Below are positions 25,704-38,181 of a stretch of DNA of 64,000 nt, piece by piece. The notes beneath the pieces were generated by a model. It made no database searches. It had not been told where the DNA came from and saw only the letters and a program-made list of their open reading frames with translations. The position numbers and the translations under genes were made by a program. Origin of the DNA: Bradysia coprophila (taxonomy: Eukaryota; Arthropoda; Insecta; Diptera; Sciaridae); the NCBI RefSeq assembly GCF_014529535.1, contig NW_023503302.1, positions 5,938,314 through 6,002,313 of the forward strand. Direction: 5' to 3'. The first letter of the stretch is position 1. Each line of letters starts with the position of its first letter.

Positions 25704-25916
25704 CCTGTCTCATACGGCTATTCATCTGTTATCGATAACGAAGACAAAAATAATGACCAGCTATGGGTATCATGGTCCTTTAAATAGTAAAATTCATGTT
25801 AAAAAAATTAAAGTACAAGATTTGAAATGAACCGATTAAAAATGCTTTGATCGGTGGAGGTAATAGACCCGATAGAATATACTGTTCATATGCTTGCAGT
25901 CTGTAACAGGTTAAAT
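25704..25916. mobile_element. Second copy of the ACAGACGG-type MITE
   Basis: The left end CCTGTCTCATACGG then ATCTGTTATCGATAACG and the right end CAGTCTGTAACAGGTTAA match the 12258-12620 element. This copy is shorter because it lacks the nested hairpin segment. Confidence 0.55.
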
Positions 25917-26988
25917 CTCTTCGAGTAAACGATGTGTTTAAATTTCCTTAAAATTCATCAATTCCAATTTTTAAGAATATTTAGTAAATCGTTCAAACTC
26001 AAGTGATATCCCAGTTGAACAAAAGAAAATTCCGTCAAATTGTCGTACGATTTCTAAAAAATATGTTTCCTCCTTCACATCGAGTCAATATTTCAAGTGG
26101 TCTAGAAGCAAACAAACAGAAACGCCTTTAAGGATAATGTGTGATATTGGATCTATAAGACATAACGATATTTCATGGTCAACCATAACATTCGCTCTCA
26201 ATGCCATCATTATCCAAACGTCCTTTCGGTGTATGGTTATCGGTTTGGAAGGAAAACCTTGTTTTGTCCTTAATCTTGTTTGTATTGTAACGAATTCAAT
26301 TCTGTACGCATCCTGTTCCGAAAGCGATATTAATCATATTGCGTGTGGCCATCGGTGTATTTAAATAAACAATTTTGGTTGCCCATATTCATTTCAATAA
26401 TAATTTTTATTTTTCTTTCTTTTTTGTTTATTTTGGTTTATAATCAAGTACAATTTCATTTTTCAATAACTTAAATACCTTAATTAGAATAACGTTTTCA
26501 TTAGGTTGGTTATTTCTGCCTCTCAAACAATTTAACATAATTAGAGGCGAACGGGAATTATGTTAAAGAAAAATTACCAAAAAAAGGACAGGAAAATTTC
26601 TTTGGTGAAAACAAAACGTTTCATTAATATCAATCTTGGTACCTCTATGATATCAATCAACAATTCAATTTCGTAATAATATCCATTTTTTGTCAGTTTC
26701 AATAATCAATTTGTTTGTTTTCTTGGTGATGTAAGAAAGGTTATTAGAGAAGAGAGTTTTACAACTTTTTGCGATAAATTGAATATATCGGGTAATTTAA
26801 TCCTCGCTAGATGTGCTGGGTACACCACTAAAAAAATAATATAAAATGCATTGCGTCACGTAAATGAATTAATTTTCAAGAAAATCCAAAACACTAAAAA
26901 ACAATGGAAAAAAATGGAATCTCTGGAGTTGTTCTCGCTTCTTTCTCATCACTTTTTTCCTCCAAATTTTTATTTGATTTTTCGTTCA

Positions 26989-29900
26989 TTACCTAAATCT
27001 ACTTGAGCGACCTTTGACAATCGATGGAAGTCTTGGAATTACGTTTACTGGAGCACCCATCAGTCTATCGGGATCCTCGGACGTTTGTGCGTGGTTGTCA
27101 CTTGTAGGCAGTGGTGACGGTGACCAATCCGAACTGGAACTCGAACTACCCGGCGAATTGACGAGGCTGCAAGAAAGTGATAAATAGTTGACAGATGTCG
27201 TGCTGATGCTTCTGCTAAATCTTAACGACCATTGACAAGCTGAATAATTTAGAAGAGAGGAACTTTGGAAGCACAAGTGCATTTTGTAATAGTTGTTCAT
27301 CTCGCGAGGAAGTGACTCATTGTCACAGCTCTAAAGATGTTAGATTAGTTTTGTCGGTTAAAAATACCAACTTCAAGGGTCATGAATCGAATATTGCAAA
27401 ATCTCGAAACTCTTTGGATTTACCAATATGATGACAGCGGCCTTCGCATTCAATAAATGTCTAGGCTTACAACACTAAATACTGGAAATGTTTGACATTA
27501 CACAGACACGAAAGGATGCTTACGTAGAATTCTGATCCTTCTTAAAGATTCTAGAGGTTTAACGATTGACTGTTCAAGTTAACAAATGAATCATTTCCGG
27601 TAAAACCGTCTTACTTACCCTCGTGTGTAAATTGGTGGTAATTTTCTCTCATAAAGTTCCCTTGGCGATGAGATTGGTCCGGCATACGTGCTCGCGTGAA
27701 TCTCTTGCTGGTAAAGTGAATACAATTCTCGTAACTGCTCTGGCAGGTCGACCTTACCATCTTCAATCAATTTTCGCTGTGAACTGATTATATCTTCACA
27801 CAGTCGTCGTTGACGTTCTGCCCTTAACAACTGTAAGTCTCGTCGCCTCAATTCGGCCTGGCGTGCTAATCGATCTGCTTGTAGACTGACCTTATCGGCT
27901 TCCAGTTCGTGGACACGGCACAGTAAGGCCAGTAGTTCTCGTTCTTCATCGCTACTGATACGTTCCGGAAGCTCGTCTATTGCAGACATTTCGAAATTAA
28001 TTTCGGTTTGTTCGTGAGGGATTGTCTTGTACCGATGTTCTTACCTTCTAGAGCAACGCCCTTCTTCCTGCAGACTTCTAAATCCTGTTCAGTTGACTCG
28101 CGAACTTGTTTGTAACGCTTGGATTCTCGTTCGATAGCAGCCAACTCACTCCATGCAGACTTCAAAGCAAGGCTGCCCTCCGATTCCGAATCCTCTGTAA
28201 TTGAGAAAGTGAAAAGTTTAAAGTATTTCAAATCACGGTCACCTTTACCTTCTTCAATATCATTTTGATTCTCATATAATTTCCCCATCCGTCCCTGCCA
28301 ATGTGAAATGACCATGTGTTGACGCTCTGCGTCCAGTTCCAGACCAAGTAAATGACTTTCCGCCTCCAATAGTCGACGGCGTAGTTTCATTTGCTGTTTA
28401 AATGTTAAAACGATTTGCTCGCGCAGGTATCTTAGTGCGGCCTTCTTTTCTTGTTCGTCTGGTGTTATGTGCGTCATTGCAGCTATTCCACTCCTCGGTC
28501 GATCGGTTAACATTTTCGATTTCAATCGATTCACCTCCTCGCGCAATTCAGTCACAAGATTCTGATAATGATGAGTGGGAAATTCGCGAGTCTCTTCAAT
28601 GAGTTCGGGATTTTGAAGCCTTGTAGTGATGTGGTTAGCACGATCCGCATACACCAAAGTGTTTTTCGTTTCGTCCCGATGTTGACCTTCCGGTGACACG
28701 TGAGCGATCATAACAGTTTTGCAGCGACCACTTAGGGCTTCCTTCAATAGTCTGGTCAGTTTTGAATCTCTGAAATGCAAGTCAGATGAAGTCCAGTTTT
28801 CATTTGAAGTAGTTCAGACATTGACACATACCTGTAATTAACATATTTCGCTCCACCCGACAAAGCATTAATACAATTGCCTAACGCAAGCAAACTTCGG
28901 TTGATGTGAGCGCCCTCCTGCAAACGTTTACCGCGATTTTTCGTCTTCTTAGCCCTCTCTGAACCAGCCAAATCCGTTAAAAACAGACGTCCCAACTTTG
29001 TACCCAACGGCGATGTATGAATTACCGACACACTGAGCAACGCATGACTTCGTGACGATGTTTGATTGGCGGCTGTTGGTTCCATGGTTCTAGCTTTATT
29101 CCCTTTCAGCAACAACTGAATGACTTCTTGACGACTTATTGCAGTTATTTCAGAGAGACCAGCTACTGTTATGCGCTGACCCCTGTTATCTTCACGCAAT
29201 TCTAACGGACCACCAGGATTGAGTAGATCACGAATGAGTTCGTTGTAAATTTCCAGGTAGGATATTGAAACCTGAAGTCAGTTAATGTTTCGTTATAATA
29301 TCACCGTTGAAAGTAAAGCAAATCGGAGAGATTAAAACCTGGACCGAAGTAAAAAAAATGGGGCTGAACTATAAGACCGGTTGGGATATTCTGTTACTTC
29401 GTTACAAGCGCCGATACAATAAACCTAATCTAGACAAACAGATAACTGTACTTTGTACGGACTGAAGAAAACACATAACGAGTTCGAACATTTAAAAAAC
29501 GGAAAAGTCTTTGCCCTCTGCACACCAGAAGAGCTTACTACTTTAATATTGCCATATTGGTGAACCATGTTGAATATGGAGCATGAACACAAAAAATTTC
29601 ATATCAACTTGCGACTTAAAGTGAATTAGCATCCACCCAACAATCAACTCACTGTATTATTGCTTTAGATTCGTATCCGAAATGAATTTTCTTCTTGTAA
29701 CAATATTGAATAAAAGAAAAAAAAAAATTCTCTTCCGTGACAATGTTTTGCACATTGCCGTGACCAGGATTCGAACCTGGGTTACTACGGCCACAACGTA
29801 GGGTCCTAACCACTAGACGATCACGGCTATTGGAGATATGTTAATGCACACGACAATCGGCACACAATACCAACGAAATTTATATATCTGTAACAACACA

Positions 29901-32900
29901 CACCCAAAAACAAAAACAAAATTTCCAACTTTTGCAATTGCGATCACAATTTCTTTTTATTCGCTTTACTAACCAATATATAAAATGAGAATGTCAAGAA
30001 ACAATTCAACATTCGTATACGTGTGTACGTATACATGGACGTGAATACACGGTGAGATTATCAACCGAAATTGAAATTTGAAAAAAAGAAAAAGAATAAA
30101 ACGAAGTGCCTGAACCAAAAATTCCCATAAAAAAATCTGGAAATCTGAATTCAATTTTTACGAATGAAAGATATTTCTGGTGAACAATTCGTTTCCTCAA
30201 CATTTTATACTACGGAGAGTGCAATAAACTTTGTTTTGAAAGTACAGTCTAATGACCAATCACACTACAACATATCGGTTTCATTTATTTACCATTATTT
30301 GTAGGCCACTTATGAAACCTCTATAAGACATTTAAATCAAAGTCAACAGATTTGAGGCAGAATGTTGTTAGCCGGTTTCATTAATGATGAAAACAATTGA
30401 GCTTCACAGTGTATAATGTACGCATGGAAGTCAATAAATTTTAGTGTGGCGTGTAGTTTCAATTTTTATAAAAATATCTTCTTGGCTGATAGAACATTAT
30501 AAAAATAGATTTCCATTTTCAAAAGATTTGAAAATTGTGTGAAAAAAACATTTACAAAAAATCCGAACAGATTTGAACCTGAAACCTCAAACATTGTCAA
30601 TCCGAACGATTAAACTCACTGCGATGTTGACTACGCGAAACTTTATCAGTTTATTTTTGATACGCATACAATATGAAGTGTAAGGCATACGAACGTTGTC
30701 TGTTCACACGGTCGAATTGTATTCATCCGCTAAGAAAAGATAATAAAATTTTCTATAAAAAAGTATTATCGCTGTCCAGTCCATCATATCGGATTTGTTG
30801 ATAAACTCGATTATATGTTGTTGTGAATGGTGAGGGCTGACGAGCTTAGGAAGTTTAGGAACAATGACTGTATTTTCGAAAGAACATTATTAAGATTCTC
30901 TCTATTGTGTACGAAATGTTCGAAGTGTCGGAACTATTGTACATCTAAAGCTACAAAACCAAATGTACCTAGGCAATCACAAGGCTTCATCACTGAACAG
31001 GACCATATTTTATTACTTTTCCCACACTTTTCCGAATTTTCCTACATTTCTGTGAAAATGACGGAAAATTCAAGAAAACATGAGTACTTAGACTGTGAGT
31101 AGAGTGATTGAGAACAGATTGGGGTTGTAATCGGTTAGGGATATGGAATGAAAACGGCAATGATACAAGAAATTGGTTCAATGGATGCAAGGGAAGGTGA
31201 TGATTCGTTAAAGTTTAAAAATTGATATTTTCAGAAGTTCATACAACGGCTGATTTTCGAGACATAGCTGGGAAATGGTTGTAGTAGTAGAGAGATGTTA
31301 CTCTACAATTACCCAAAAAAAACTTTTTAAACCGTTTTCGTAGAAGTCTGCACCTGCAGAATAATCTAATCCAAGAATACCAAATTTGCATCCACATTTT
31401 TAATTGAAGTTCATTCTCATACACATTATCTGATTTTATGAGAAGAAAATGGTTAAATGTTACCTATTTTACCTTACCTTGAAGACCATTGCTTCTTCAA
31501 GGTAAGGTAAGCGCATATATTTAGAACTTAGAACAAATTTAAAGGAATAATTGTTGATAAAATTAGGAGCCATCTGCCAAAAGTTCTATGTGGAATTGCC
31601 TATACGACTATATATAGTTTCAGAAGCTTGGTACAAAATCTTTTACTTCACTTATTTTAACATACACTTTGCTACATATGAGATAACATTCGTTAGAGGC
31701 CGTTGTAAGCCCAATAGCCAACATATGCAAATCAATTCCTCAGAAGTACAAAGCATCTCCCATAACAAACGGTAATTTCTTTGTCAAGGATTCAAAATTT
31801 CAATGGCAAATACCGACCCTGCCAAGTGAATGCAACAAAAGAAAGAATCGAAAAGCTATTAAATCAACTCGACATCTAATTTCCGGATCCTGTTAACCGT
31901 CGCCTCGAAACATGCTGTGTCATTTCGTAAATAATATACTCGATGTTGAATCGATCTCCCGCAGAATGCTTTAGTGGTTTGTTTTGTTCAAAATTACACA
32001 CGTGTCAGCATTAACCGTATGATTATCGAAATTGTATATGGCAAAAATGTTTAATAAATTTGTATGAATGCAAGGCACAAAAGCATTTTTAAATGTTTAA
32101 TCAATTCATACGAATTATATTTGCCTGAAATATATTTACTCACTGACAAATTGGTCAGAAAATTGATAACAAACGCGAACAAAACATATCGAAATAACAC
32201 CATCTAATAAACAATAACTTCTCCATTAAACTGTATTTTGTACAGAAAAAAATAAGTTATTATTAACACGCTTGATTGCTAACTTTTAAAGCTCGTTCAG
32301 CAAGGAGTTCAAGGTTCTGCCAGTAATTTTGTTATTATTACTTTTTTCACGTGAATGAAAAAAAAACATTTAAGTGAAAAGTGCTGATTTTCTTTCTATT
32401 TTCTTTTGCCCACAATATTTCACTGTAGTTGCTTACACACGTTGGGTTGGTTATACGTTTGAATCGATTTATTAATTTTTTTTTCTGTATATAATTTCGC
32501 CAAGTCATGATGTGCGAGTGTTCATACGAAGGACTCATTTAAAAAAAAAAATAGAGAGAGAGTGAAAGGAAAGGAAACAATGTAAAACATTTTGAAGGGA
32601 TTACAATTTCATTATGATGATGGTATAGTATTTAACCCCCTCGCCATCAATTGAATGTGACCATGAACGCCACAACTTTTAATTAAGTAGATGAAAAGGT
32701 GAGAAGGAAATTAATAATGAATTCACGCGTAGAGACAAAATTTCGGTTAACAAGGTTGACAGACGACAGGCGCTTTGTGTGCAGATGGAACGTGGCATTG
32801 TGTGTGTTGAAGGCATTGACTTTTATTTAAGTTAAAACTACCCGCGGATTATGTTTTCATTCATTCTACTGTTGATGTTCACCTTCGATATTGTCACCTT

Positions 32901-34491
32901 TCGACTGACACGGAATTTCTTAAATTTAGAACGAAATAATGACCCTGACTGGGTGGACGAGAAACGTTTGGTTTAAATAATTTCGTTGACTACAACTTCA
33001 ACAAATTGGAGACAAGCACTTTCATTTTTTTAAATTTATTCGGAAAATATTCATGTGACAAAGGCCAATTGTTTATATTCGGTGAACGACAATTAAATAT
33101 TTATTTTGTGTGACAATTTTTAGAATGAAAGAAAAAAACTTCGTCTTCCTAGTCATCACCATCACGAAAATTGGAAATTTTTGTAGAGGTGTAGAGGTGC
33201 ACTGTGCAAACCATTTTCTTTCTGGAATTAAGAAGGAATGAGACAGCACAATTTGAGAATTATAGGAACAGGCATTTTTCATGCAATTCTCTCTTAAGAA
33301 GTCTATATTGCTATTGCACATGTGTTACCAACTTATGACAAGCGATGTATGTGTCATGTGTGTGTAGATATCGCCTGTGGAATGAGTCACATAAATTAGA
33401 TTGAAATGATTCGGACTCATAATTCTAACTCTCTGATTTTTTGGTAGAAGAAATTGCTTTATCAAAATCTACATTCATCGGATCTACATTCAAAATCAAA
33501 GGTTAACTTTTGCGAATATTTTCTCAAACTCTGCCATGTTTCGAAATGTTGAGGATCGTGAAGTACAAGATTTCGTACTAAACTTTGACAACACAGTGGT
33601 AACAGATTTAGTGATTATGCCTTAATATTATGGAAGTTTTGTATTTTGCAGTAGAGAATTGGATTAACAGTGGGTGGATCGCAGGTCCGACGACTTAATC
33701 CAGCAAGGCTATTGTGTAATCTGTAAAGGGTTACTGTTGACGATAATTTAAAAAAAATGTAACTCCTTTGCCTCAATGAGAAAATGAAAACTGATAAAGC
33801 GGTGAGGTCGACTTTAGCTTACAGAGATTAGGATTTCTAATACGGTATTAGTAATACCCTACGAAAATAGGAGGAAATAGAGGACATAAGCTCAACAAAC
33901 CTTAAATTCAGTAGGATTGTCCGATTCGTCCACATATCGAAATATTTCATCAATGGCTTTCACCATCAGCCCATCACCCTGCTTTGATGTGGTCTTCGGC
34001 GGAAGTTCCGATGATGGTGTTGCTGCTTTTTTTGGATTCGGTCCCAGCATGGTGTGTGTTTTGCCCGAACCGGTTGCTCCATAGGCAAATACTGCAGCAC
34101 TTAATCCTTGCAGAACGTCTTTGATCAGTGGCGATGTTGTTGTCTGATACACTTCATCTTGCGTCGAATCTTCGTCAAACACATAATCGTACATATACTT
34201 TTTCGGTTTATTCTTACTGCCATCGTCAAAGTACAATGACTTTTTCGACAATATTTGTACGCATTTCTCCTCTTTAGCGTTAGTGGTTGGTCGTACTCTA
34301 ACGGCCACCTTTAAATTTTGTACAGATGAATTATTCATTGCATACCTAACCTATAGACGGTGCACACGGCAATTAATTCATATTAGTTGCATTACCATTA
34401 GGCGCTCTTCCCCTATCGATTGAGACATTGAAAGCGCATTCGAACTATTTCCACTACTACCTGATGATAATAATCCAGTATTTTCGGCCAT
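26989..34491 (-). CDS. Kif19A: Kinesin-8 motor protein of the Kif19 type
   Basis: This is a microtubule plus-end motor; vertebrate KIF19 also depolymerises microtubules and controls cilium length. Seven coding exons on the minus strand join in frame to 730 residues: 34491-34396, 34350-33901, 29271-28832, 28769-28249, 28194-28045, 27976-27619 and 27166-26989. Motor motifs in order: LKVAVRVRP (about 45-53), P-loop GATGSGKT (123-130), switch I NQTSSRSH, switch II LTDLAGSE, and RSLLALGNCINAL then DSKLTRLLKEALSG. The Kif19-like coiled-coil neck and stalk follow (HHYQNLVTELREEVNRLK, ELLALLCRVHELEADKV), with a serine-rich tail. A roughly 20-residue Pro/Lys/Ser insert lies just after the P-loop. The N-terminal exon (MAENTGLLSS...) is joined by an unusually short 45-bp intron. 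If that exon is UTR, the start is the ATG at 34338. The last exon could instead begin at 27328, adding 54 residues. An AATAAA lies at 26974-26969, close to the stop. The 4.6 kb intron hosts a tRNA-His. Confidence 0.92.
29706..30240 (-). repeat. Inverted segmental duplication, copy B (carries tRNA-His)
   Basis: The reverse complement of this block aligns with 14816-15335 along its length. It is best around the tRNA and at the far end (CGGAGAGTGCAATAAA), with substitutions and indels in the middle. It lies wholly inside the kinesin intron. Confidence 0.85.
29756..29827 (-). tRNA. tRNA-His (anticodon GTG), nested in the kinesin intron
   Basis: Base-for-base identical to the tRNA at 15217-15288, with the same perfect acceptor stem, GTG anticodon, A box and B box. 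It lies on the same strand as its host kinesin gene. A long T-run on the minus strand (A-run just below 29728) can serve as pol III terminator. Confidence 0.97.
30569..30640 (-). repeat. tRNA-derived SINE-like fragment
   Basis: On the minus strand an A-box-like CATCGCAGTGA (30626-30616) is followed 47 nt later by GGTTCAAATCT (30579-30569), a 10/11 match to the B-box consensus. The acceptor stem is not paired. It is consistent with a tRNA-headed SINE relic. Confidence 0.5.
31469..31510. repeat. Perfect 17-bp hairpin with 8-nt loop
   Basis: TTACCTTACCTTGAAGA (31469-31485), loop CCATTGCT, then TCTTCAAGGTAAGGTAA (31494-31510). The arms match perfectly, unlike the diverged repeats around it. Confidence 0.9.
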
Positions 34492-36319
34492 ATCTCTGTA
34501 ATTTTAAGACAGGGTTCTTGTCAGTAGATGCATTTTGATATGTTTTAGGCCGAGTTATTTAGACTATAAATGATGAGTATTACACTAAAAGCAGCCTATC
34601 GCTCTATATAGAACTGTCGAATAAAATAGCAACGAATGAATCGTCTTATCTAAACTATTTCAGCTATTCCGATTTAATATAAAAATCAAACAATTCAGCC
34701 CTTGTCAATTTTCGAATATAGATAGACAGTATTTCTGCTTTCAACTAAAATATTCGTTATACCTATTTCTGAGAAGCAAGAACAAGAAACTTTCTCATCG
34801 AAAAGTGGATGTCAAATATATTTTTACTCCATCTCATTCGTCCCTGTTTTGTCAGTTTGTTCATATTGTAAACAAAATCTTTTGAAATTATCTTTTGAAA
34901 TGTTCCTAATGATTCTGTTACAAATATTTGGTGACAGCTTAAACAAAAGAAGGAGTAGCAGTAGCTGTGGAAAATGGGAGCTTTATCTTCATTTCAATAT
35001 TTGACCAAAAAAAGCCTCCAATTCGATCCGGATTTTCTCGTACGAACAAATTATATTGTAAGTTATTTGAAGAGTGTTGAGCTCTTTACGACCGATTAAT
35101 AAAACAGAAAGTATCCATGAAGCATTACACCAATAACAGACATTTAATTGCCAATCAAAAATTATTACCCATGAAATTCGGAATCCCTCTGGACAATAAT
35201 TTAGAGGGTGAACGAGGTTAAAAACCAAGTATTTTTGTCAATATAAAAAATGAATAAAAGACCGATGCTATAACATAACTCCTGAAATGTTGTGAGTATG
35301 ACTATGGCCTGTTCTTACTGAGTTATTAAGCTTCTCAATTTTGTGGTTTTCTAAAATTTCCGACAAATTTCTTAAACACTTGAAATCAAGTCTATTACTT
35401 CTTTTGATCTAAGAATTTCTGGTAGATTTATATGAAATCTTTTACTTAATCAGTTGTAGGAGTAACACTAGCACTGTTATAAGATCATTTTGGTAGAGGT
35501 TATTCGCTTATTTATGTTGTCATCTCGGTTTTCGTTGTCTATAAACAGATGACATAGACAATTAATAAAGAATGCTTCAACAGTCAGGGCCTTCCGAAAT
35601 CGGAAGCTTTTCCAGTGGTCTTTTTTATAATGTGATCCTAGAAGCCAAAACCACTTTTAAAAAATATATTCGAAGCTAATGTAGCTAGCCGAAAACAAGT
35701 AATTTTCTTGTGAAAGTTTCTCTAGTTACACGAAACGAACAGGGTTGTGTGGGGTGTCATTAGAAAGGTTATTACATGTACTTTCAGGGCAAATAGGTTT
35801 TATGGTGGCTTGGGAGCATCAACGATGAAATTTAGAGAAGTTGTATTGGTTAAGAGCTCATATTTCCACTTAGAAGATATTGTATCAATCTTTTAGATCA
35901 AAATAATTAACAGATTCGTTAAGTTATACTGGTGAAACTCCTGCCGTTGATTCCCTAAAGTCAATAGAGTATCTGTCGTATTTAGCGCCACCTCTATCTC
36001 CTAGTTGAGGGTAGATATTAAAAAATACCTCAAATTTCAATGGGACAAATGATAGAAATTATGCTATTCATCGCCTGTATTTGGTGTGCCAACATACTAC
36101 GCTGTGTAAATTTAATAACATTAGTACCATTAATGGTATCAAAAGAATTCAAGCAACGTTAAGTTTTTCGCCTAACTGACTGATTGACCTCCCAAACGAT
36201 GGACAAGCCGTAGAACACTTAGCACAAAGGGATAAAAAGAGAGCAAACCAACGAACCTATTAAATCAGACCGTGCTACTGTGGACAAATCTGATAAATAT
36301 AATCATTATGTTGCGGTTG

Positions 36320-36364
36320 AAAATCGAACCTGCCACCAATTCAATGTGTCAGCACACTGCGCTA
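36320..36364 (-). repeat. tRNA-derived SINE-like fragment with good A and B boxes
   Basis: On the minus strand TAGCGCAGTGT (36364-36354) matches the A box at all but the last base. GGTTCGATTTT (36330-36320) matches the B box except at its 3' bases. The spacing of 34 nt is about 10 nt shorter than in a tRNA, so it is a degenerate tRNA-like head. Confidence 0.55.
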
Positions 36365-37530
36365 TTTAGTTGCTTCACAATATTCGTTAATGATACCAAT
36401 GGGATTAAATAGGGTAGCATTTTAACACATCATATATTCTATTGCTATGCTATAGGTGCTTTGGTCCATCCACCCTTTGCATAATGATTGTTCTATTTAG
36501 TATATATTATGGTCTAAAAGAGACAATATATAATTGTAAAAATAAAACTGTATTCTCGTAATAAAACTATATTTTCGTTTGGGGTGCGCTATTATATTCC
36601 CATTAGCAACAAAGTCGAAAAACATATAATTAAAGAAAACCATAACTAAATTTTTGTTTGTAAATAATCGGAAAAAGACACACTAAAGCATAAAAAAATG
36701 GTAATAAATTGTCAAAAAAATCGATGATACACGTTTGCCATGCACATTATATCGAAATTCAACATGTTTTAGTAACATTCCACAAAACCGAATATACCCA
36801 TATATCCGACTGAGGACTGTATGTATAATACTATGATTATACGGCACAAAAAATATTTTATACATCTATTAGACATGTAATTGTTGAATTGCACTAACTA
36901 TATAGAATATACGGACGACACCGAGCTTCAGTACAAATCGAGGAACTTTTATTGAAAACATTAAAAATATCCGACAATATCCTTTTTACTTCAATGGCTC
37001 ATTATTTGATGGATGATTCGAGTTCGATGAACACATATATACGAATATGGAATACATGTAATTATCTATGTAAAATAATGAATTCATTGATTATCACAGC
37101 AATGTTTTGAGGCTCTGGGACTTACGCATTAATACATCACTGTCATGAAAATGAGTATTATTACCATTGTCATCGCAAGGCATATATCGGTAGTGTATAC
37201 TACATATATACATAATTCAACGATTTATATCTTAAGACTTTCCCAAATGGTTTCGAAAATATAATCAAAGAGGAAAAGCTTGAGTATACAGCTGAGCTAG
37301 GAACTTAATTTTATTGAAAAGTTATCAAAATCCAATTAGATTGTTCGAATAAGAGCGATGGAAACGCTAAAAGATCGATGGAAAATCTTTTACTTCGTCA
37401 GTTTTGACACCGATTTTGTAATATCATACGGCAATGGACAGACTTCATAACTTATTCTTGTCGTCGCTGCCGTGATCATACTCTGACAATTTTTCGTGGA
37501 GTTTGAAATATTGAAATTGGGAGGTTGTCA

Positions 37531-37668
37531 GGAACTATTTTTGAGTAAATATTTTCCTGCATTTTTCCAAATTTACTTGAATTTTCCAGCTTTTTTTTAA
37601 TTTGCCCAAAAATTAAGGTAAATTTGGGAAAAATCTGGGAAATGTGCGAAAATTTGTGCATGTCTACA
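37531..37668. repeat. TTTTCC foldback repeat copy beside a MITE
   Basis: TTTCCTGCATTTTTCCAAATTTAC in the left half is the near complement of the GTAAATTTGGGAAAAATCTGGGAAA in the right half; the centre is near 37595. It directly abuts the MITE starting at 37685. Confidence 0.6.
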
Positions 37669-37684
37669 ATTGTATTTTGTTAAT

Positions 37685-37986
37685 CTAGTGTAGAAATATC
37701 ACGACTTTGTCGCTCATTTCCGACCCACTATAAACAAAACGTTGTTCCTAACTTATGCTAAGAGGCTTATTTAGCGAACTCGACTTCGGCTCGTGCTGGA
37801 AACCTCTCGTTCGCTAAAAAAGTCTCTTAGCATACGTTAGGAAAAATACTGTTTCCGAACGCATGTTTGCCTCCGGCTCGTCCTGGAAACCTCTTGTTCG
37901 CTAAAAAAGCCTCTTAGCATAGGCTAGGAAGTTTTGTTTATAGTGTGTCGGAAATGAGCGACGAAGTCGCGATATTTTGACACTAG
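37685..37986. mobile_element. MITE with about 80-bp terminal inverted repeats, flanked by TTAA
   Basis: The left end is CTAGTGT then AAATATCACGACTTTGTCGC, TCATTTCCGA, CTATAAACAAAAC, TTCCTAAC and ATGCTAAGAGGC. It is mirrored at the right end, which finishes GACACTAG at 37986. The interior holds two direct copies of a unit containing CTGGAAACCTCT and GTTCGCTAAAAAAG (about 37789-37847 and 37875-37930). TTAA is found at 37680-37683 and 37987-37990, one base off-register on the left. There is no coding capacity. Confidence 0.8.
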
Positions 37987-38009
37987 TTAAATAATGTATA
38001 TTACATTAC

Positions 38010-38175
38010 ACACTTGTCACGAAGAAGTCGAGGCTTGCCGAAACTGATAGTGACAAGTGTGTACTCTATTTTATCATATAAGCGAAAACGAGACAACAAC
38101 ATAGAACTGAAGTGTAATTTTTGAATTATTCTTCTAGTTAAATAATTTCGACATCCGAACGTGCGTATGTGATAA
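38010..38175 (-). repeat. Dispersed repeat, copy B (with terminal hairpin)
   Basis: Reverse-orientation copy of 13795-13915. This copy also contains a perfect 13-bp inverted pair, ACACACTTGTCAC near 38012 and GTGACAAGTGTGT near 38051, that is incomplete in copy A. It lies 25 bp beyond the 37685 MITE. Confidence 0.75.
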
Positions 38176-38181
38176 AAACTT

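Larger units (their letters stand above)
21730..26988. other. Convergent intergenic region between Abi and the kinesin
   Basis: Both neighbouring genes end into this 5.3 kb. It contains a hAT-like MITE (22103-22329), a 19-bp direct repeat (about 23176-23251), AT-rich foldback copies (22880-23110, 23856-23993, 25559-25625), a fragment related to the 37685 MITE (23360-23535), a GA microsatellite (24301-24326) and a second copy of the 12258-type MITE (25704-25916). A 75-codon ORF at 26137-26364 has no recognisable features. Confidence 0.7.
29272..33900 (-). other. 4.6 kb intron of the kinesin gene, with nested tRNA-His and SINE-like fragment
   Basis: It separates ...NPTEFK from VSISYLEIYNEL. 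It holds the inverted tRNA-His duplicate (29706-30240), a tRNA-like fragment (30569-30640), a TTTTCC repeat (about 31005-31065) and a perfect 17-bp hairpin (31469-31510). No other exon is recognised. Confidence 0.8.

Noticed and set aside
27615..27989. Separate 124-aa protein starting MSAIDEL
   Set aside because: The ATG lies in a kinesin intron. From the acceptor at 27977 the frame continues the kinesin coiled coil (ALEDELPERISSDEE).
28195..28248. 54-bp retained segment as kinesin coding sequence
   Set aside because: It is frame-neutral, but it has a GTAAAG donor and TTACAG acceptor, and the Phe-rich reading breaks the coiled-coil character, so an intron is preferred.
31469..31510. MicroRNA precursor
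   Set aside because: The 17-bp stem with an 8-nt loop is too short for a Drosha/Dicer substrate.
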